Source of the DNA: Stenopsyche tienmushanensis
Lineage: Eukaryota > Arthropoda > Insecta > Trichoptera > Stenopsychidae
Direction of reading: 5' to 3'
DNA length: 64,000 nt
NCBI GenBank assembly: GCA_008973525.1
Contig: WACJ01000114.1
Coordinates: 930,001-994,000 of the forward strand
Shown: piece after piece, positions 18,835-31,412 of the stretch
Position numbering within the stretch: position 1 is the stretch's first letter
Layout: each line of letters starts with the position of its first letter
The notes under the pieces: generated by a model
The model's database searches: none
The model's input: the letters and a program-made list of their open reading frames with translations, nothing else
Told to the model about the DNA's origin: nothing
Translations under genes and position numbers: made by a program

Positions 18835-21800
18835 ATGGTGAATCTTCAGATTAATACTGATATGCTTCCCATGAAGGGCCATTTTTTCTTGTTTAATGCC
18901 GGTGAGTTAAATGATTAAATAACAAATGTTATTATTTAATCCTAATCATAAATTTAATGCGTTTTGTCAAACAACAAATACACACAAGGAATAATAATTT
19001 TTAAATAAGATAAGCGGATATTTTTGGCTTAAGTTAATATTCCTCGAGGTCAGTGTGTCAAAGACTTAAATAATATTTGATGTACAAATTGCGTTATCGT
19101 GTTTTAAATGTTATAACCCATATGGGCGCATGAATTTGCGAGTCTAATAATGTTTCAGCAGCCAAAGTCCAGCCGCACATAACACATCGCTCAATAATAT
19201 CGTAGGATTTTTTTTTTTTAAAGACATTGCGACAAAACAATGCCAAATAAAGAAGAAAAAAGTTTTTTTAAAAAAAGTGAAAAAAATCCTACGAACTTAT
19301 TGAATAATATTCGCGACAATTTCATTTTCTAATGCATTTCTTTAATCAATTTTAGTTTCTAATATATCCAATACATTTTTAGTTTCAATTTTTGTGTCCA
19401 AACACGGTGACGGAGACATCCGTATCGTACCCATTATGACACCTTGTAATTTAAATAATTAAATCTTCATTAAAATTAAATATTTGAACAATATATATTA
19501 GTTAGTATTCTTTTGTTTTTTTTTAACGCATTAAAATTAAGTACTTTATTATATTAAATATTTGAAGTTTGCTTTATTGTATTACTTTAAATTGAATTTA
19601 ATTCGATTGCTTGTGTTTCGATCATCGTTCTTCATCGACATATACTTATCAAATGCGCTCCCGTTCATTTATGTAATTTTTTCTTGTCGTATGGTTTGCC
19701 AGGTTTATTTTTTACATTATACATCTTATTTGATTATTGGAAACAATATGAAGAGCTTCACTATGCAACGTTAACAGCATTGTCTTCTGAATGTATGATA
19801 CAGACGAGATGGACGTAACTCTTTCCTGTGAATGGATATTGAAGACGCCCATAGTTCTGCAGTGGACTGTTTGTGGCTGCACTATGGTGATGATGATAAG
19901 CTGAATAAGCTGTACGCCAAACCCCACATTATCTCGACGGCATTGTCCGAGTATATAATCGAGCTGGGTTTGATATTTTATAAAATTGCCGCTATCAATG
20001 TCTTTACATTGTGATTGGTCGCGACTTCCAAGATAGTCTACTGAAGATCCACTGCGGCAGAAGCACTCGACCAGCGTTATATCTACACTTGATGAATAGA
20101 CTCTCGTCAAACCTTTGACAACGATTTTTTGCCTCGGTCTTTGGCAATTCATGTAATCGACGCCATTTTTATTCCCTGACAACGCCATTTTGTAGGGGAA
20201 TAGAGGGACCGCTGTAAAAATCGGAGATTTATATAGAGAAAAAGCCGGTATTGAAGTGTTCGTTAATGGAGGTTCGACTGTATTTGAATATGCCTCTCCT
20301 TAACAGGAACATGGTATGGTGGACTATTCCCTGAACTCTTATTTTATCTAATCTATCAAAGATTTGGATTCAAATCCAGATTGTAGAAAAGATATTTATC
20401 ATTCAATAATTTGGGTATCAAAAAAAAAAAAAAAATCAATTCAATGAATAATATCAAATCTGATAGTCTATTCTAGCTGTACAATTTGTGAGAGGTAATG
20501 AAAAACCACCACATAAAATGATTGATTCTCAAAAAAGTCTATGGCAAAGCCGTAACAAGGGTATGAAGCGCCTGTGGCTAGTATTTAACTTCCCCCCCCC
20601 CCCCCCCGGAAATCCAATTTATTGTTGCTTTATAGTTGCTTCCGTGATCGTACAGATCATAGGGAAAAGCCGCAAAAAGCCCTAAAAGAGGACGGAGTGG
20701 CCACAATGTTTATATGTCCAATCGGTCCGCTTTTCGGACTGTTGATGTGACAAATGAGTGCCTTGCAATCGGACGCCATACCTGAACATGTCTACAGAGC
20801 GTTTGCGAACTCTTATTATAAAACGAAGAAGACTGATAAAAATCCTGTTCAACTCTCGACCGGGTTTGTATTCTGCGTTTTGCGCCCCAAGCCCAGTTGC
20901 GCCCGTGGCGGGCGCCTGCTTTGCCACGCCCTTGTTACGGCCCTGGTCTATGGATCATATAAATTGGATATAGTACATTAAAAATTGGCATAAATCTATT
21001 GTATCTCATTATTTTTAAGGGACGTTTCTACCTTGTTGGTTCAAAAAAAATCCTTTTTATTATTTGTGTATCGGAAATAACCAATGTTTAAGAATACAAT
21101 CAGTAAATTTCAAGTATATATAAATGAAATTCGCATAGTTATAGGCCGACAAGGAGAAGCTGTGCTTCGGGAAGTTGAAGAGAGAAGAAACTTTAAATGC
21201 GTTTTTCTCAAAACTACTTCTTCCAAGCTCATGGAAGTGCTTCCACACGCTCTAGATGAGCATTCTTCATGAAATTTGTCCGGCACGTGTATAATAAACG
21301 TCTTCATTGTGTAAACTATAATTATCCAAAAATATTCAAAAGTGTTCATTTAATGAACAAAAAACTACAAAAAATATTGGTAAAAACATAGTTTTCTTCG
21401 ATAGATTCAACACACTAAATATCAACATTCTATATTCAATACTTTTTGCATTAAAAAAATGTTAATTTTTTATGCATATTTTATGAAATATCAGCCATCC
21501 ATCCATCTATTAAACGTGAGGTTCAAATAAATCTGAATTATTGTGAACATGCTTCGATTGATTTGATTTAAATACACAGTTCTTGGGTAAATTATGTTGA
21601 TTAGTTACAAAAACAGTTATCCTATTACAAACTTACACTTTTAACACTTTGTGGCCGGTGACGCACATGTTGCATCATCGGCGGCTGCGTGATGCTATAT
21701 ATACATCACGATCACGCCGACCGTTCGTGACCGGTCATGCAGCATATAAATTAGTAATCAATGAATATGGTGAATTAATTTTTATACCCGCAACTGCTGA

Positions 21801-22376
21801 TGCTATTATCTATTTGAAGTAATACGTTCAATGGTCTGATTCTTTGATATAGTCAGTGGAAATTTTGAATGTTTGTAAACGATGATGCCTTTACCAATGA
21901 TTTTTCATGGATAACATGTATTTAAAAAATGTGGTTACCAGTCACATCTGCAGATTTAAATCCATAACGATTGAGCTACTAGTCTGACCTTGTGAATGGT
22001 CTTCGGCTTTAAATGTGAATGGATTTTTATGTCTAATTCTGAAATTGGAATTGATGAAGCATTTGATTAGTATATGCATTTAAAAAATCACCATAAAAAC
22101 TAAAATATATACTATAAAAATTACATAATGAATTGAACATTGCACTCTTGGTTCTCTACAGTCATATGTTAATTTTTTAAGAACTTATAAACAATCATTA
22201 GATATTGTGCAATTTGTAATTATATTTTTTGTTCTAGGCACTGCTCCATTGGTTCCTTATCTTCCCGTGTATGCCAAGCAGCTTGGATTTTCGTCGTACA
22301 TAGTGGGAATAATATATACATTTTTGCCAATATTTGGACTTCTGGCCAAACCAATTTTTGGCGCTATTGCTGATCG
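18835..22376 (+). CDS. Mfsd6: transporter exons 1-2, first helices
   Basis: Exon 1 (18835-18901) encodes a 22-residue N-terminus ending FFLFNA, and exon 2 (22238-22376) gives GTAPLVPYLPVYAKQLGF and then a second helix ending KPIFGAIADR. The join G|GC restores Gly. The D-R of ADRFRK is the conserved MFS loop between helices 2 and 3. The 3.3-kb first intron carries a hairpin (19192-19302), a retroposon (19748), a hAT MITE (20545) and a GC-rich palindromic block (21643). Confidence 0.88.
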
Positions 22377-25300
22377 GTTGGTTACATATGATTGTTTTTT
22401 AAATAATTTATGATAGTTTTGCAATGCCCAAATGTATTATTCTTTTCATTAATGCAGTTTATTAAATATGAACATATAAGCTTGTACTAAATTGCATAAT
22501 TATAAACATGTGCTAACATGCATCTACACTTTCATGCCAAAATCTCATGGTTTTAACATTAATTTTTTTTCACGTTTGGTTGTTATAAAATATTATAAAT
22601 GCCATTAAAAAACATCTTTTAAGTTTTACTCAACTAAAATTTTAATAAACAAGTATATAGTAAAAAAAGGAATGAGACAATGAAACGTTAAAAAAAAGTT
22701 CTTATTTGTAATGATATTTACATTTTATATTGTTTTTATATCTGTTTATTTTGGCTAAGCGTTAGCGAATTTATTTTGATACTTATTATTGACATATATG
22801 TATTATTTATTATGTAGTGTGTATATATGTATTATTAAAATATTTAATGTGTGTGTTGTCTCAGTGTATTCAGTGCATATCCTCAGTGGTTTTCTGATGA
22901 CCTGAATTGAGGTCATTTCGCTTGCATAATTGGCGTTATTTATTCATTGTCCCCTATGTAGCGTTCATATAATACAATGCAAACGATACGTTAATTAAGT
23001 ATTAGCCGCTGTTGATAACGATATTATTTTCTCTAACTTTATTCTTTACTGAGGATGACTATCCTGAAATATTTCCTGGAAGATACAAGTTTATGATTAT
23101 TTCAGAAGAGAATTGTAGCTGATTACCAATTCATTTTGTAGCACTGCAGCTCTTAGAATTGTTGCTTGGTATAAGAGATTATCGTGTATTTTCTTGCATC
23201 TATTGTATTTGAAAGTCTGCAGCTCATTATCTATAAACATTGAGAGTTATAAACATTTCTCATATATGATATTTAAACTCTGCTTTACTATGGGATCTGT
23301 AAAAGCAATTCGGGAGACTTACATTTTTTTAAAAAGTTATCTTCATTAATGTAGAAAATTTCTATTAAATAAACTGTACTTTGCTAATATTTACAATTTG
23401 CTTATTCATATTTTGCATTGCGTTAAATAAAATCTGTAGCTGAATATCCGAATTAAAAATATTTTATATTTACTATAAATAAAATGAGGACTTTCATCTA
23501 ATTGTTGACGTGATCAGTTGATGACAATCATTCCAATTAGGACTTTGTAAAATTACGAATGTTACCAATAAGTTGCATCAACAATTGTCAGCGAATTTTT
23601 TTATGATTCATTGGCTTTCTATTTTCTTAGATTTCATATTCCTTGTATAAAATATAAGCGTTTACAATTGATGTTTCAAAACCCCAAAAAAATAATTTCT
23701 TCCAGCAATTCAGTCTTTCAGACGATAAGACAGTATTTTTAGAGTATTCATTTGATTCTTACATTTAAAAAAATACCGAAATCTTATTTGAAGTTCATAA
23801 AAACTACCTGAAAAAAAAAAACAGCCACACTTAGTGGCCATAGGAGTTCAGCAGGTTCAGCACAAACATTTTGGAGCTCTAAACATTAATACCATTTATC
23901 AGATTATGTTAGTTTTTTCTAAATATATATTCTTTCTGCAAATATAGACATCTTTTAAGTTCAAATGATTTAAAAGATGCACATTAATGGTTAAGGGCTA
24001 TTAATAATAGTATTTTTTCAATTGGATCATGCTTTAATAATATAATGTATCATTATAGTCATTTTATGGATACTCATTTGGTTCATCAAATATTAATAAT
24101 ATTCTTATCTTATGTGTCAAAATGATATCTGACAATGATATCTTATCGTATAGTATTTTTATGGGCTTCTACTCTTTTGTAAAATGTGTGCAAACTGAAT
24201 ACCAAATAAATTCAATAATGCTCTGATTACATAGGATTTTTTCAATCATAATGATTGACAATGTCTTCAATAAGCTATGCTAGATCTTGTATGTTATTTA
24301 TAGATGTCATAGAGTTTTTGAGAGGCATGTTTAGATGTTTGTTAACACATCTCGAGAGGGATGGGTCGTTTTATCCACAAGGTCGTGGTATTCAGCGGGA
24401 TGGGTAGTTCTACCAATTTCACAGAATTTATTGTGGATTTTTTTGTATGGTTATTGTACATCAATGTTTTTTACAAAGGTCCAAACATTATTCTAATGCT
24501 GTATAAAGTATTTGTTTTGTTGGTTTAACCCTTCTTTAATGTAGTACAATACGACAAACAATATCGGCAGTGTTCCGTGCGCAAAAATTGATTGACGAGC
24601 TACATGTGTAGATTTTGCTGCGTTCCCCTTCACAGAGGTGAATGTCTCGATAAATATCATACCTTGTCCATGTGTTAGGACCTTATTATTCACTTTGTGT
24701 GTTTTTATTCAACACATGCGTATTCGCGTGTGTGTTTTTTTGTAAATAAAAATATCTCATTTATTTATGCATATCTATAAAAAATCGAGTGTTTAGATTT
24801 AAATAAATGCGCATTAGGGGCCTGGTGTAAAGATTTAATTAAGGAGGGTTTTTGCTGTGAATTTATTATCAACAGTGTTTCTAATTAATTATTCAGTATT
24901 GATTTATGTGAGTGTTGAGCGAGATTAAAATAACTGTGCGTTGGCTGAGGTTACAAGGCATAGACGACTCCTTTTTCTCGAAATTTTCTTGTAATTTTTC
25001 CCCACATTACAACATAATTACTAAATATTTTTAATATAAAAGGTTTTCAAAGTGAATGTTTTGTTCTATGAAGTTGTTATTAGATTTGCAGATTTTAATG
25101 ATTAAAAGATTAAAAACGAATTCACTAATTGAATTGATGTAAAAATTATCTATATATCTATATATTTACCCTAACAGCAGCGTGCAATTTTTATTCTAAA
25201 TTGCGTACTTTTTCTTCTCTGCATTGCTCTAGATTTGATTTTGTCTATATTTGTGTTTAAGTAATATGTTTTTATGTTGTTAAATAATGTGACGAAATCT

Positions 25301-28300
25301 TAATACGTCTAGTCATATTGGTAACATCTGTTTAACTATTTGTTTCAGTTTAAAAACCCTCGAATATTAGAGCTCAATGGGAATATGGTAGATTAAACAA
25401 TTGTGTTTATAGCCAGATGTTTATTTTTCAGCTCATTAAATGGTAGAGATTTGGATTGTAGATATTCCTCTTTGAAGGTCGCTGTATTATATTTTCTTCT
25501 GCTGATAGACTTTTGACTGTTTAATCAGCTTTCATACCTTGGTATTTTCACATCTATGAACGATTGTTGCTTACAATATCTTTATTAAAAAAATAAAGAA
25601 ATAAGTGAAACTATTTTTCTGTCTGTTTGATGTTGTTCGTGTAACATAATTCCAAAGTATCCCACATATTAATCATCATGCATGTCTCCTACAAATTGGA
25701 AACAATGACTAGTACTTTAAACCCTGTACAAAGAGAACTCACAAAGCACTTTCAATAATATTTTCTAAATTTAAAACAAACATTTTAGCTAAATAAATTA
25801 TTCATTATCTGGATGTGGTATGTATATATATATTGAGCAAAATACACTTATGAACACATTATTTTTATTGTTATTTTGTATTATAAGCTGCAGTTTTTAA
25901 AGCGTATGTTGCTATAATTCTCTGCAGTTTGGTTGAAAATATGAGATTAAATTAACAGGCATGTTTACATATCAATTACATCACAGACATATTCTATTTG
26001 AGTATGTGAACAGCTATCACTGTGATTGGTTTACTATGTATGCAAACCACTATTTTAATGATATTTTTATGTATTATTATTAAACCTTTATATAAAAAAA
26101 TAATATTACAATGTAAAATTGCAATATACAAATTATAATTTTCAATGGATTTTACATATATTTATAATTTAAGTATTGACTTATTGGAATATTGTTGAAC
26201 TGTGCTATTTAAAAAAATGTATTTTCACACTCGAAATCAAGCGTACTTTAGTTAATTTAAGATTAAATATTGGAACACAACAAAATTATCTATGAATACT
26301 TTTACTTATTTAAATGTTTGTTAATAGACGTCAAACGAGTATTCGATGGGATTAATCTTTATTAACAGTAACACGATCAGATACCTGTTTAATATCTAAA
26401 CATATGTTAACATGCTTAAATCTTGAAAACTCTATTTTATCTATTTAATTACAGATTCCGGAAACATAAATTTATATTTATACTCTTTCAAGCTTTGACG
26501 ATAGCAGCATTTTCGGGTCTATATTTTATACCCGAAATACAAAATGATACTACTAATGTCAAATTAACCTGTGGCGATGGGGAGACTTTTTTTGAGGCTT
26601 GCTATAAAAATTCAACCATCCCTGATAAATGCTCTACTTCAACAAATTCAAACAAAACTATTATGTGTGATGTAATTATATTATTTAACTTTACGTAACG
26701 GGACATTTTCAATACTTAAATATCAGAAAGTGATTTTTAATCTTTATTTTCAGATGAAATGTTCAATTCCCACGCGAGATATGTGGCAAACTATTTGTGA
26801 ACATTGGAAAATACCAAATTACTGTTATGATCGCATTATATTGGATCCATTTGAATTTAAGAGTTATATTCCCAGAAATGGAATAAGTATGAATGATACT
26901 TGTATAATTTTCCCTGTTAATAAGACTTTAATGGCGGATGGTAAATATATAAAAGATGAGTTTCATATTATCTATTTAAATATGTACTAATTTTTGAGTG
27001 CTTTTTTTTAGATTTAGAATTCATTCCAAAATGTCCGCACATACCAAACATTCAATCTCATTGTAATTTATTTTGTGCTGATAAACATTTGAATGACTTT
27101 TTATCATTGTCTAATTCACCTTTAGTTGACATGATATGTGCTGAAAAAAGCACAAATTTGAATATTTGCGGTGGGCATAGTATAGTTGACATTAAAAATT
27201 TCATATCGACTGCCAATGACGATACTGCACCTTTCACATGCAATGTAAGAAATATTTAATTTTAACTATTTATATATTTGTAAATAATAACTATCAACGA
27301 ATAAACAAATATTTTTTTACAGACTAAATGTTTCATTAAATCTATTCAAGATTGGGGTGATATATGTGATAGTTGGAATGCTGATAAAACTGCACAGTGT
27401 CGTCCAAAAGATTCTAATTTGCCGACATTTTTAGAATTCACTGGAACAGTTCCTTTAAGCAAAACCATTGAAGAGGAACAGTGTTTGTTTTTTAAACTTC
27501 AAAATATCAAAACACGCCAAGGTAAACCACATCAATTGACTGTGTGACTTTTCGAATCTTGTTGTAAGCCTGCGAACATGTGTTGGCACATCTACTAGCA
27601 CTCTACAAAACACAAATATATATATTTATAGCTATCATTGCTGTTTGTTCATATGTAATAATTGATATCAATTACATCAGGGGTTATTAAAATGGTGTAG
27701 TTCGTAGACCCCATCCCAACCCTAGGCAAGTTGATAAAAACTGCCTGAGAAAAAACCAGTACTACTACGTGTAGTGGCCATAGGAGTTGGTGGGAAAAAA
27801 TCTTCAGCCAAAACGTGCGACCATAGGATTTGTAAGGGCATATTTGAGGATCAATACTTATCAAAAAGGTCGTCTAGAGTAGTTTTCCACCATTTCCCTA
27901 TGAAAACTACTCAGTCTTTACAAACCTCCCACATTCCATATCGAGACGTTCGCAAAAGCGTTCGTCAATACGTTCACTCAGGATACGCGTTGGGTGAGCG
28001 TTCAAAATAAAACTCGGTGGTAATGCTACCTTCAATATCGAGCGAATGAGGTGGTGAATGTATGACACAGGCGAGATGGATGGATATTGAAGAGGCTCAT
28101 AGTTCTGCAGTGGACTGTTAGTGGCAGCATTATGATGATGATGATGACTTATCGCATACAATGAAAACATTATCATTTTAGTTAAGAGATAATAATTTAC
28201 TTTTATGAAATGTTTCAGGCACTTCTCATTATCCAATGTGCCCTAGGATTGATAAAAGTAGTCCTCATTTTAAATCAGATTGTAGTATTAAATGCTCAGA

Positions 28301-30483
28301 TTCACAAGTAAGATTTTATATATTTCAAACAATATATTGTATTAATAAATATAAGATTATTTTGAATTAAAAATTATTTTTCTATGTGTATATTGATTAT
28401 ATATTATAATTTTTAGATACATGAACTTTTAAAGTCTTCGGATACTAAAGATGAAAATGAAAGTTTCATACACGAAAACTTATGGACTTTTTTCTTATTT
28501 ATGGCTTTGAATTGGATTGGAATGGCCGTGGTTGTTAGTATAGGTGATGCTATTTGCTTCGAAAAACTTGGTAAATTTTCATTCTGTATTTGTGTTAAAA
28601 AATGTGCATTGTTTAAAATATTACTTACTTTTCATATGGTATAAGCTTAGTATAGAATAATAAAATAGTGTTAATTTAAAGCTAAAATCTGTTAACAAGA
28701 TATTTGTATTTGTTCGTTTGTTAGGTTTAAGACTTATTTTCTTGCATTTATTTTAGGAGATAATGCGAACGATTATGGTCGCCAAAGACTCTGGGGATCA
28801 GCAGGGTGGGGAATTTTATCTCTTCTGACTGGTATACTCATTGACGTAATGAGTAAAGATGAAGAATATAAAGATTATACAATAGCATTCGTTCTCATGC
28901 TTATATTTTTATTATTAGATATACTAGTTTCTACCAGATTACAGGTATGTTTTAATTTTCTTTTTTTACGTTAATATATATATATTAGATTGTCTCGTTA
29001 GGAATGTCGTTTTTTTTCATACTTAGTTTTTGACCATCAGTTGTGTCCTAGCCTCTCCTTTGACAACACGTATTGTATATTTCGTTTAGAAAATAAGATC
29101 CGAAGTGAGAGAAAGGTTAAATTGGATGACGATATCCTGCGTGCTGAAATTAAATCAAATTCAACATAGACTATACGAGAATAAACAGACAAGCTCGGAT
29201 ACTTCCGGAAAAGTATCCAAATACATTTGAAAAAAATAGGAAAGACCATAAAACAGGGGGTGTGGATATTAAATGACATTACTGATGAGATCATGGTGGT
29301 GCATGCGAATACATATCATAATTTTATCAGTATAAAATATTTACCTCTTTCCTAAAGTTCAGGCACTTAGGATACTGCATACCCAATATTCAAATATTAT
29401 TCGCACAAATCTTAGAGATTATGTATGTATATGTTTTTTATATGTATATTTTTTTATTTATTACAGTATAAGCAGAAAAACATGTCTATCAATCTATTTA
29501 AAAATGTTGGTATCCTTTTTTCATCGTGGCAGACTTGTCATTTTTTTATTTGGACAATATTAGTTGGTTTGTGCACTGGTTTACTGTGGCAATTTTTATT
29601 CTGGCATTTAGAAGACTTAGCTAAAGCAGGCGATTGCGATCAATCTTCTTCGATAAAAACTCTGCAAGGCCTTGTCAGTGGTATTCAGTGTTTTGGCGGA
29701 GAAATTCCATTTTTCTTTTTATCAGGTACATGAATATTTATTATACATTGTAGGGTCAATTTGGCCAAATTATACAAGGATTTATACATTGTTAAGAGGA
29801 ACTTTTTTGCAAAGTATCATTTCCTGTTCTAAAGATGCTAACAAAATTTATTTTGCAGTTTTATATTGTTTATTTGAAATATTTTTTTTCTTTTAATGAT
29901 AGATTTTATTATGAATTCATAATTTTCAGGAATGATATTAAAAAAAATTGGACACGTTAATTCAATGACACTCGTCTTATGTGGATTTGGAATAAGATTT
30001 ATTTTATATTCCATATTGGTTAATCCATGGTGGGTGCTTCCTATTGAATTTTTCCAAGGAATAACATTTGGAATGCTGTATACAACAATGGCATCTTATG
30101 CAAGCTTAATAGCACCAAGTGGAATTGAAGCCACTGTTATGGTAAGTTTATTTTAAATAGAAAGGTCATAAAAATATATTTCATTTCTATTATACAGCAT
30201 TATCAAAGTTTTATTGAAAATTTTATATGTATAAAATAGATTTATTATTGTTTTTCAGGGTTTAGTAGGTGCTGTATTTGAAGGTGTTGGTACATCTTTG
30301 GGAAGTTTTATTGGTGGACTTCTTTATGGTAAATTAGGTGGAGCTTTAACGTTTAGAATTTTTGGATGTGCTGCCTTAGTAGCATGTTTACTAAACGCTG
30401 TTCTAGTGATGTGCAAAGCTGTGAAATCTACAAAAAATGAAGGTACTACTGAAATAGATGAACCCACTACCCCAGATTCATAA
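18835..30483 (+). CDS. Mfsd6: MFSD6-like major facilitator superfamily transporter, 12 coding exons
   Basis: Predicted membrane protein of 722 residues. Exons: 18835-18901, 22238-22376, 26455-26671, 26754-26940, 27012-27244, 27323-27521, 28219-28307, 28417-28570, 28757-28944, 29467-29725, 29930-30141, 30259-30483 (stop 30481-30483). All are GT-AG and phases agree throughout. The N-terminus MKGHFFLFNAGTAPLVPYLP and the loop GAIADRFRKHK are typical of the MFS_1_like/MFSD6 family, as are the blocks RLWGSAGWG (residues about 437-445) and IEFFQGITFGMLYTTMASY. A large Cys-rich loop with several N-glycosylation sequons separates the first helices from the rest, as in MFSD6. The start has A at -3 and G at +4. 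The substrate is unknown; MFSD6 relatives are poorly characterised transporters. The symbol reflects family membership, not proven orthology. Introns contain a hAT MITE, two retroposon copies and a mariner fragment. Confidence 0.9.
19192..19302. repeat. short inverted-repeat element or hairpin
   Basis: CAATAATATCGTAGGATTTT at 19192 is matched in inverted orientation at about 19281-19302 (AAAATCCTACGAACTTATTG), roughly 20 of 22 arm positions. The loop is about 65 bases of A/T-rich sequence. It could be a very small MITE or a hairpin. No target duplication is clear. It lies in intron 1 of the transporter gene. Confidence 0.55.
19748..19893 (+). mobile_element. GAT-tailed retroposon, copy 3 (internally deleted)
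   Basis: It keeps the 5' block GAAGAGCTTCACTATGCAAC...AACAGCATTGTCTTC and the 3' block GCAGTGGACTGTTTGTGGCTGC followed by a GAT-type tail. About 350 bp of the middle is missing. Intron 1 of the transporter gene. Confidence 0.7.
20545..20945. mobile_element. hAT-type MITE with perfect 8-bp target duplication
   Basis: Ends CAAAGCCGTAACAAGGG and, inverted, CAGGGCCGTAACAAGGG match at 15 of 17 positions. The direct repeat GTCTATGG occurs at 20537-20544 and 20946-20953. An 8-bp duplication with CAGGG-type ends identifies a hAT element. At 401 bp it has no transposase. Its GC-rich right half and an internal run of C near 20591 contrast with the surrounding intron. Confidence 0.88.
21643..21745. repeat. 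GC-rich palindromic block after a TTAA
   Basis: TTAACACTTTGTGGCCGGTG starts at about 21640, followed by short palindromic runs (GCGTGATG...CATCACG, CGACCG/CGGTC). The start resembles a piggyBac-type end, and a similar inverted string ending CCACAAAGGGTTAA occurs near 37864-37886. I could not pair it with a local right end, so it is at best a fragment. Confidence 0.35.
22377..26454 (+). other. intron 2 of the transporter gene
   Basis: A 4.1-kb AT-rich intron. A 50-bp string around 23808-23860 ending TTAGTGGCCATAGGAGTT recurs near 27740-27790 and marks a low-copy dispersed repeat. No exon or coding signal recognised inside. The open frame at 24493-24693 (-) has no domain. Confidence 0.55.
26455..28307 (+). 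CDS. Mfsd6: transporter exons 3-7, third helix and large Cys-rich loop
   Basis: Exon 3 starts with helix 3 (FIFILFQALTIAAFSGLYFI). From about residue 100 to 385 the product is hydrophilic, with more than 20 cysteines and N-x-S/T sequons such as NDT, NST and NKT (several in exons 3-4). This is the long loop of MFSD6-type proteins, expected to face outside the cell and be disulfide-bonded. Exon 7 (28219-28307) is only 89 bp, but its phases and Cys pattern fit. Confidence 0.85.
27864..28147 (+). mobile_element. GAT-tailed retroposon, copy 4
   Basis: The 3' half of the family, from AAAAGGTCGTCTAGAGTAG to the GCAGTGGACTGTTAGTGGC block and a GAT-repeat tail at about 28134-28147. It lies in intron 6 of the transporter gene, in the sense orientation. 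Minus-strand frames across it are spurious. Confidence 0.78.
28417..30483 (+). CDS. Mfsd6: transporter exons 8-12, C-terminal helices
   Basis: Exon 8 has the helix LWTFFLFMALNWIGMAVVVS and IGDAICFEKLG. Exon 9 has the family motif RLWGSAGWGILSLLTG. Exon 10 has FFIWTILVGLCTGLLWQFLF. Exon 11 has MTLVLCGFGIRFILYSIL and the FQGITFGMLYTT block. Exon 12 has GLVGAVFEGVGTSLGSFIGG and a short acidic tail ending EPTTPDS. These are the usual second-half helices of an MFS carrier. Confidence 0.9.
28996..29358 (+). mobile_element. mariner-like element C, truncated
   Basis: It starts CGTTAGGAATGTCG then TTTTTTTCATACTTAG, as in copies A and B, and is collinear with copy A. It lacks about 130 bp of the N-terminal coding region and everything after the TTTACCTCTTTCCTAAAG block. 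It lies in intron 9 of the transporter gene. Confidence 0.75.
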
Positions 30484-30528
30484 TAATCTTGTATTCTAAT
30501 GTTTATATCTTTCCTAAATCTTTATTAA

Positions 30529-30684
30529 AGGGGGAAACTACATTAGAAGGCCGATTTTTTAGCGTTTTTAGCCGAAACTGGACTCATAACATCTGAACAA
30601 AAAGGCATTTTGTTGTGAAATTTTCTAATAATTTATGAAATAAAAAAAAAAAATTATTCGAACCGTCTAATGTGGTTTTCCCCC
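30529..30684. mobile_element. 156-bp inverted-repeat MITE in the transporter 3' flank
   Basis: The left end AGGGGGAAACTACATTAGA and the inverted right end GGGGGAAAACCACATTAGA share nearly all bases. TTAA stands on both sides (30525-30528 and 30685-30688). It begins 42 bp after the transporter stop codon, so it probably lies in the 3' UTR. It contains AATAAA at 30639-30644, and the left TTAA itself gives ATTAAA at 30524-30529. Confidence 0.75.
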
Positions 30685-30688
30685 TTAA

Positions 30689-31412
30689 GTTATAAGTATT
30701 TTTAAATAGGAATTTATGATTTATTGACTTTTATGCTGTTTAATTGTACATGAAAATTAAAAAGACAATACTTTTAACTTTTTTTCTCCAAATATATAGA
30801 AGTAATCTTCACTCTATGATTAATTTACTTCATCATGTATGCTATTAAATACCACCTTTATTTGTAAACTACATGTATTCTATTATATAAAAATGTGTTT
30901 ATTAAGCATTTCAAATGTCGCTTTTATTAAGCTTTGAAAGCTTCTGTTTTCTTGTGAATATACCATTTTTCTATCACTGTGAAAACTGACTTATTTTTAA
31001 TCAACCAGCATGATAAATTGTTCACTGAGGTCTTAATTTTTATTGTTGGTGTGTTTTTTAAGCCAAATCCTACAACTTATACCCTCAGGATCACTAAATG
31101 TAAGTTTCGGATTTATTATCGTAATATATACCAGTTTATGGTTTAGTGACTATTTTTTTATGCCTACATATTTCTATACTGTTTGGCTTATATTCAACAT
31201 TTACATGCATTGTAACTGATTCTACTAAGATTTTTGTGTTCATTATTTTAACAATTGTGAATATAAAATTAAACTGCTATTATTGTAATATTGTTCCTAT
31301 TTATGGAGCTTTTATTTTTTGCAAAAAAATAATTAACAAACTGGTGGTTTGAATATGTCATACATGTTTCTTTATGATATGTATCTTTGACATTAACATG
31401 TCATTTGATAGA
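30689..31412. other. 3' flank of the transporter gene
   Basis: AT-rich. It may include the rest of the 3' UTR. No further gene or repeat recognised. Confidence 0.5.

Noticed and set aside
19712..20188. 158-codon minus-strand ORF
   Set aside because: It runs through retroposon copy 3 and adjacent sequence in intron 1 of the transporter. No domain recognised; its start region is repeat-derived or non-conserved.
20682..20981. Overlapping GC-rich ORFs on both strands
   Set aside because: Explained by the GC-rich half of the hAT MITE with defined ends and target duplication.
27907..28236. 109-codon minus-strand ORF with a run of His
   Set aside because: The His run is the antisense reading of the retroposon's GAT-repeat tail.
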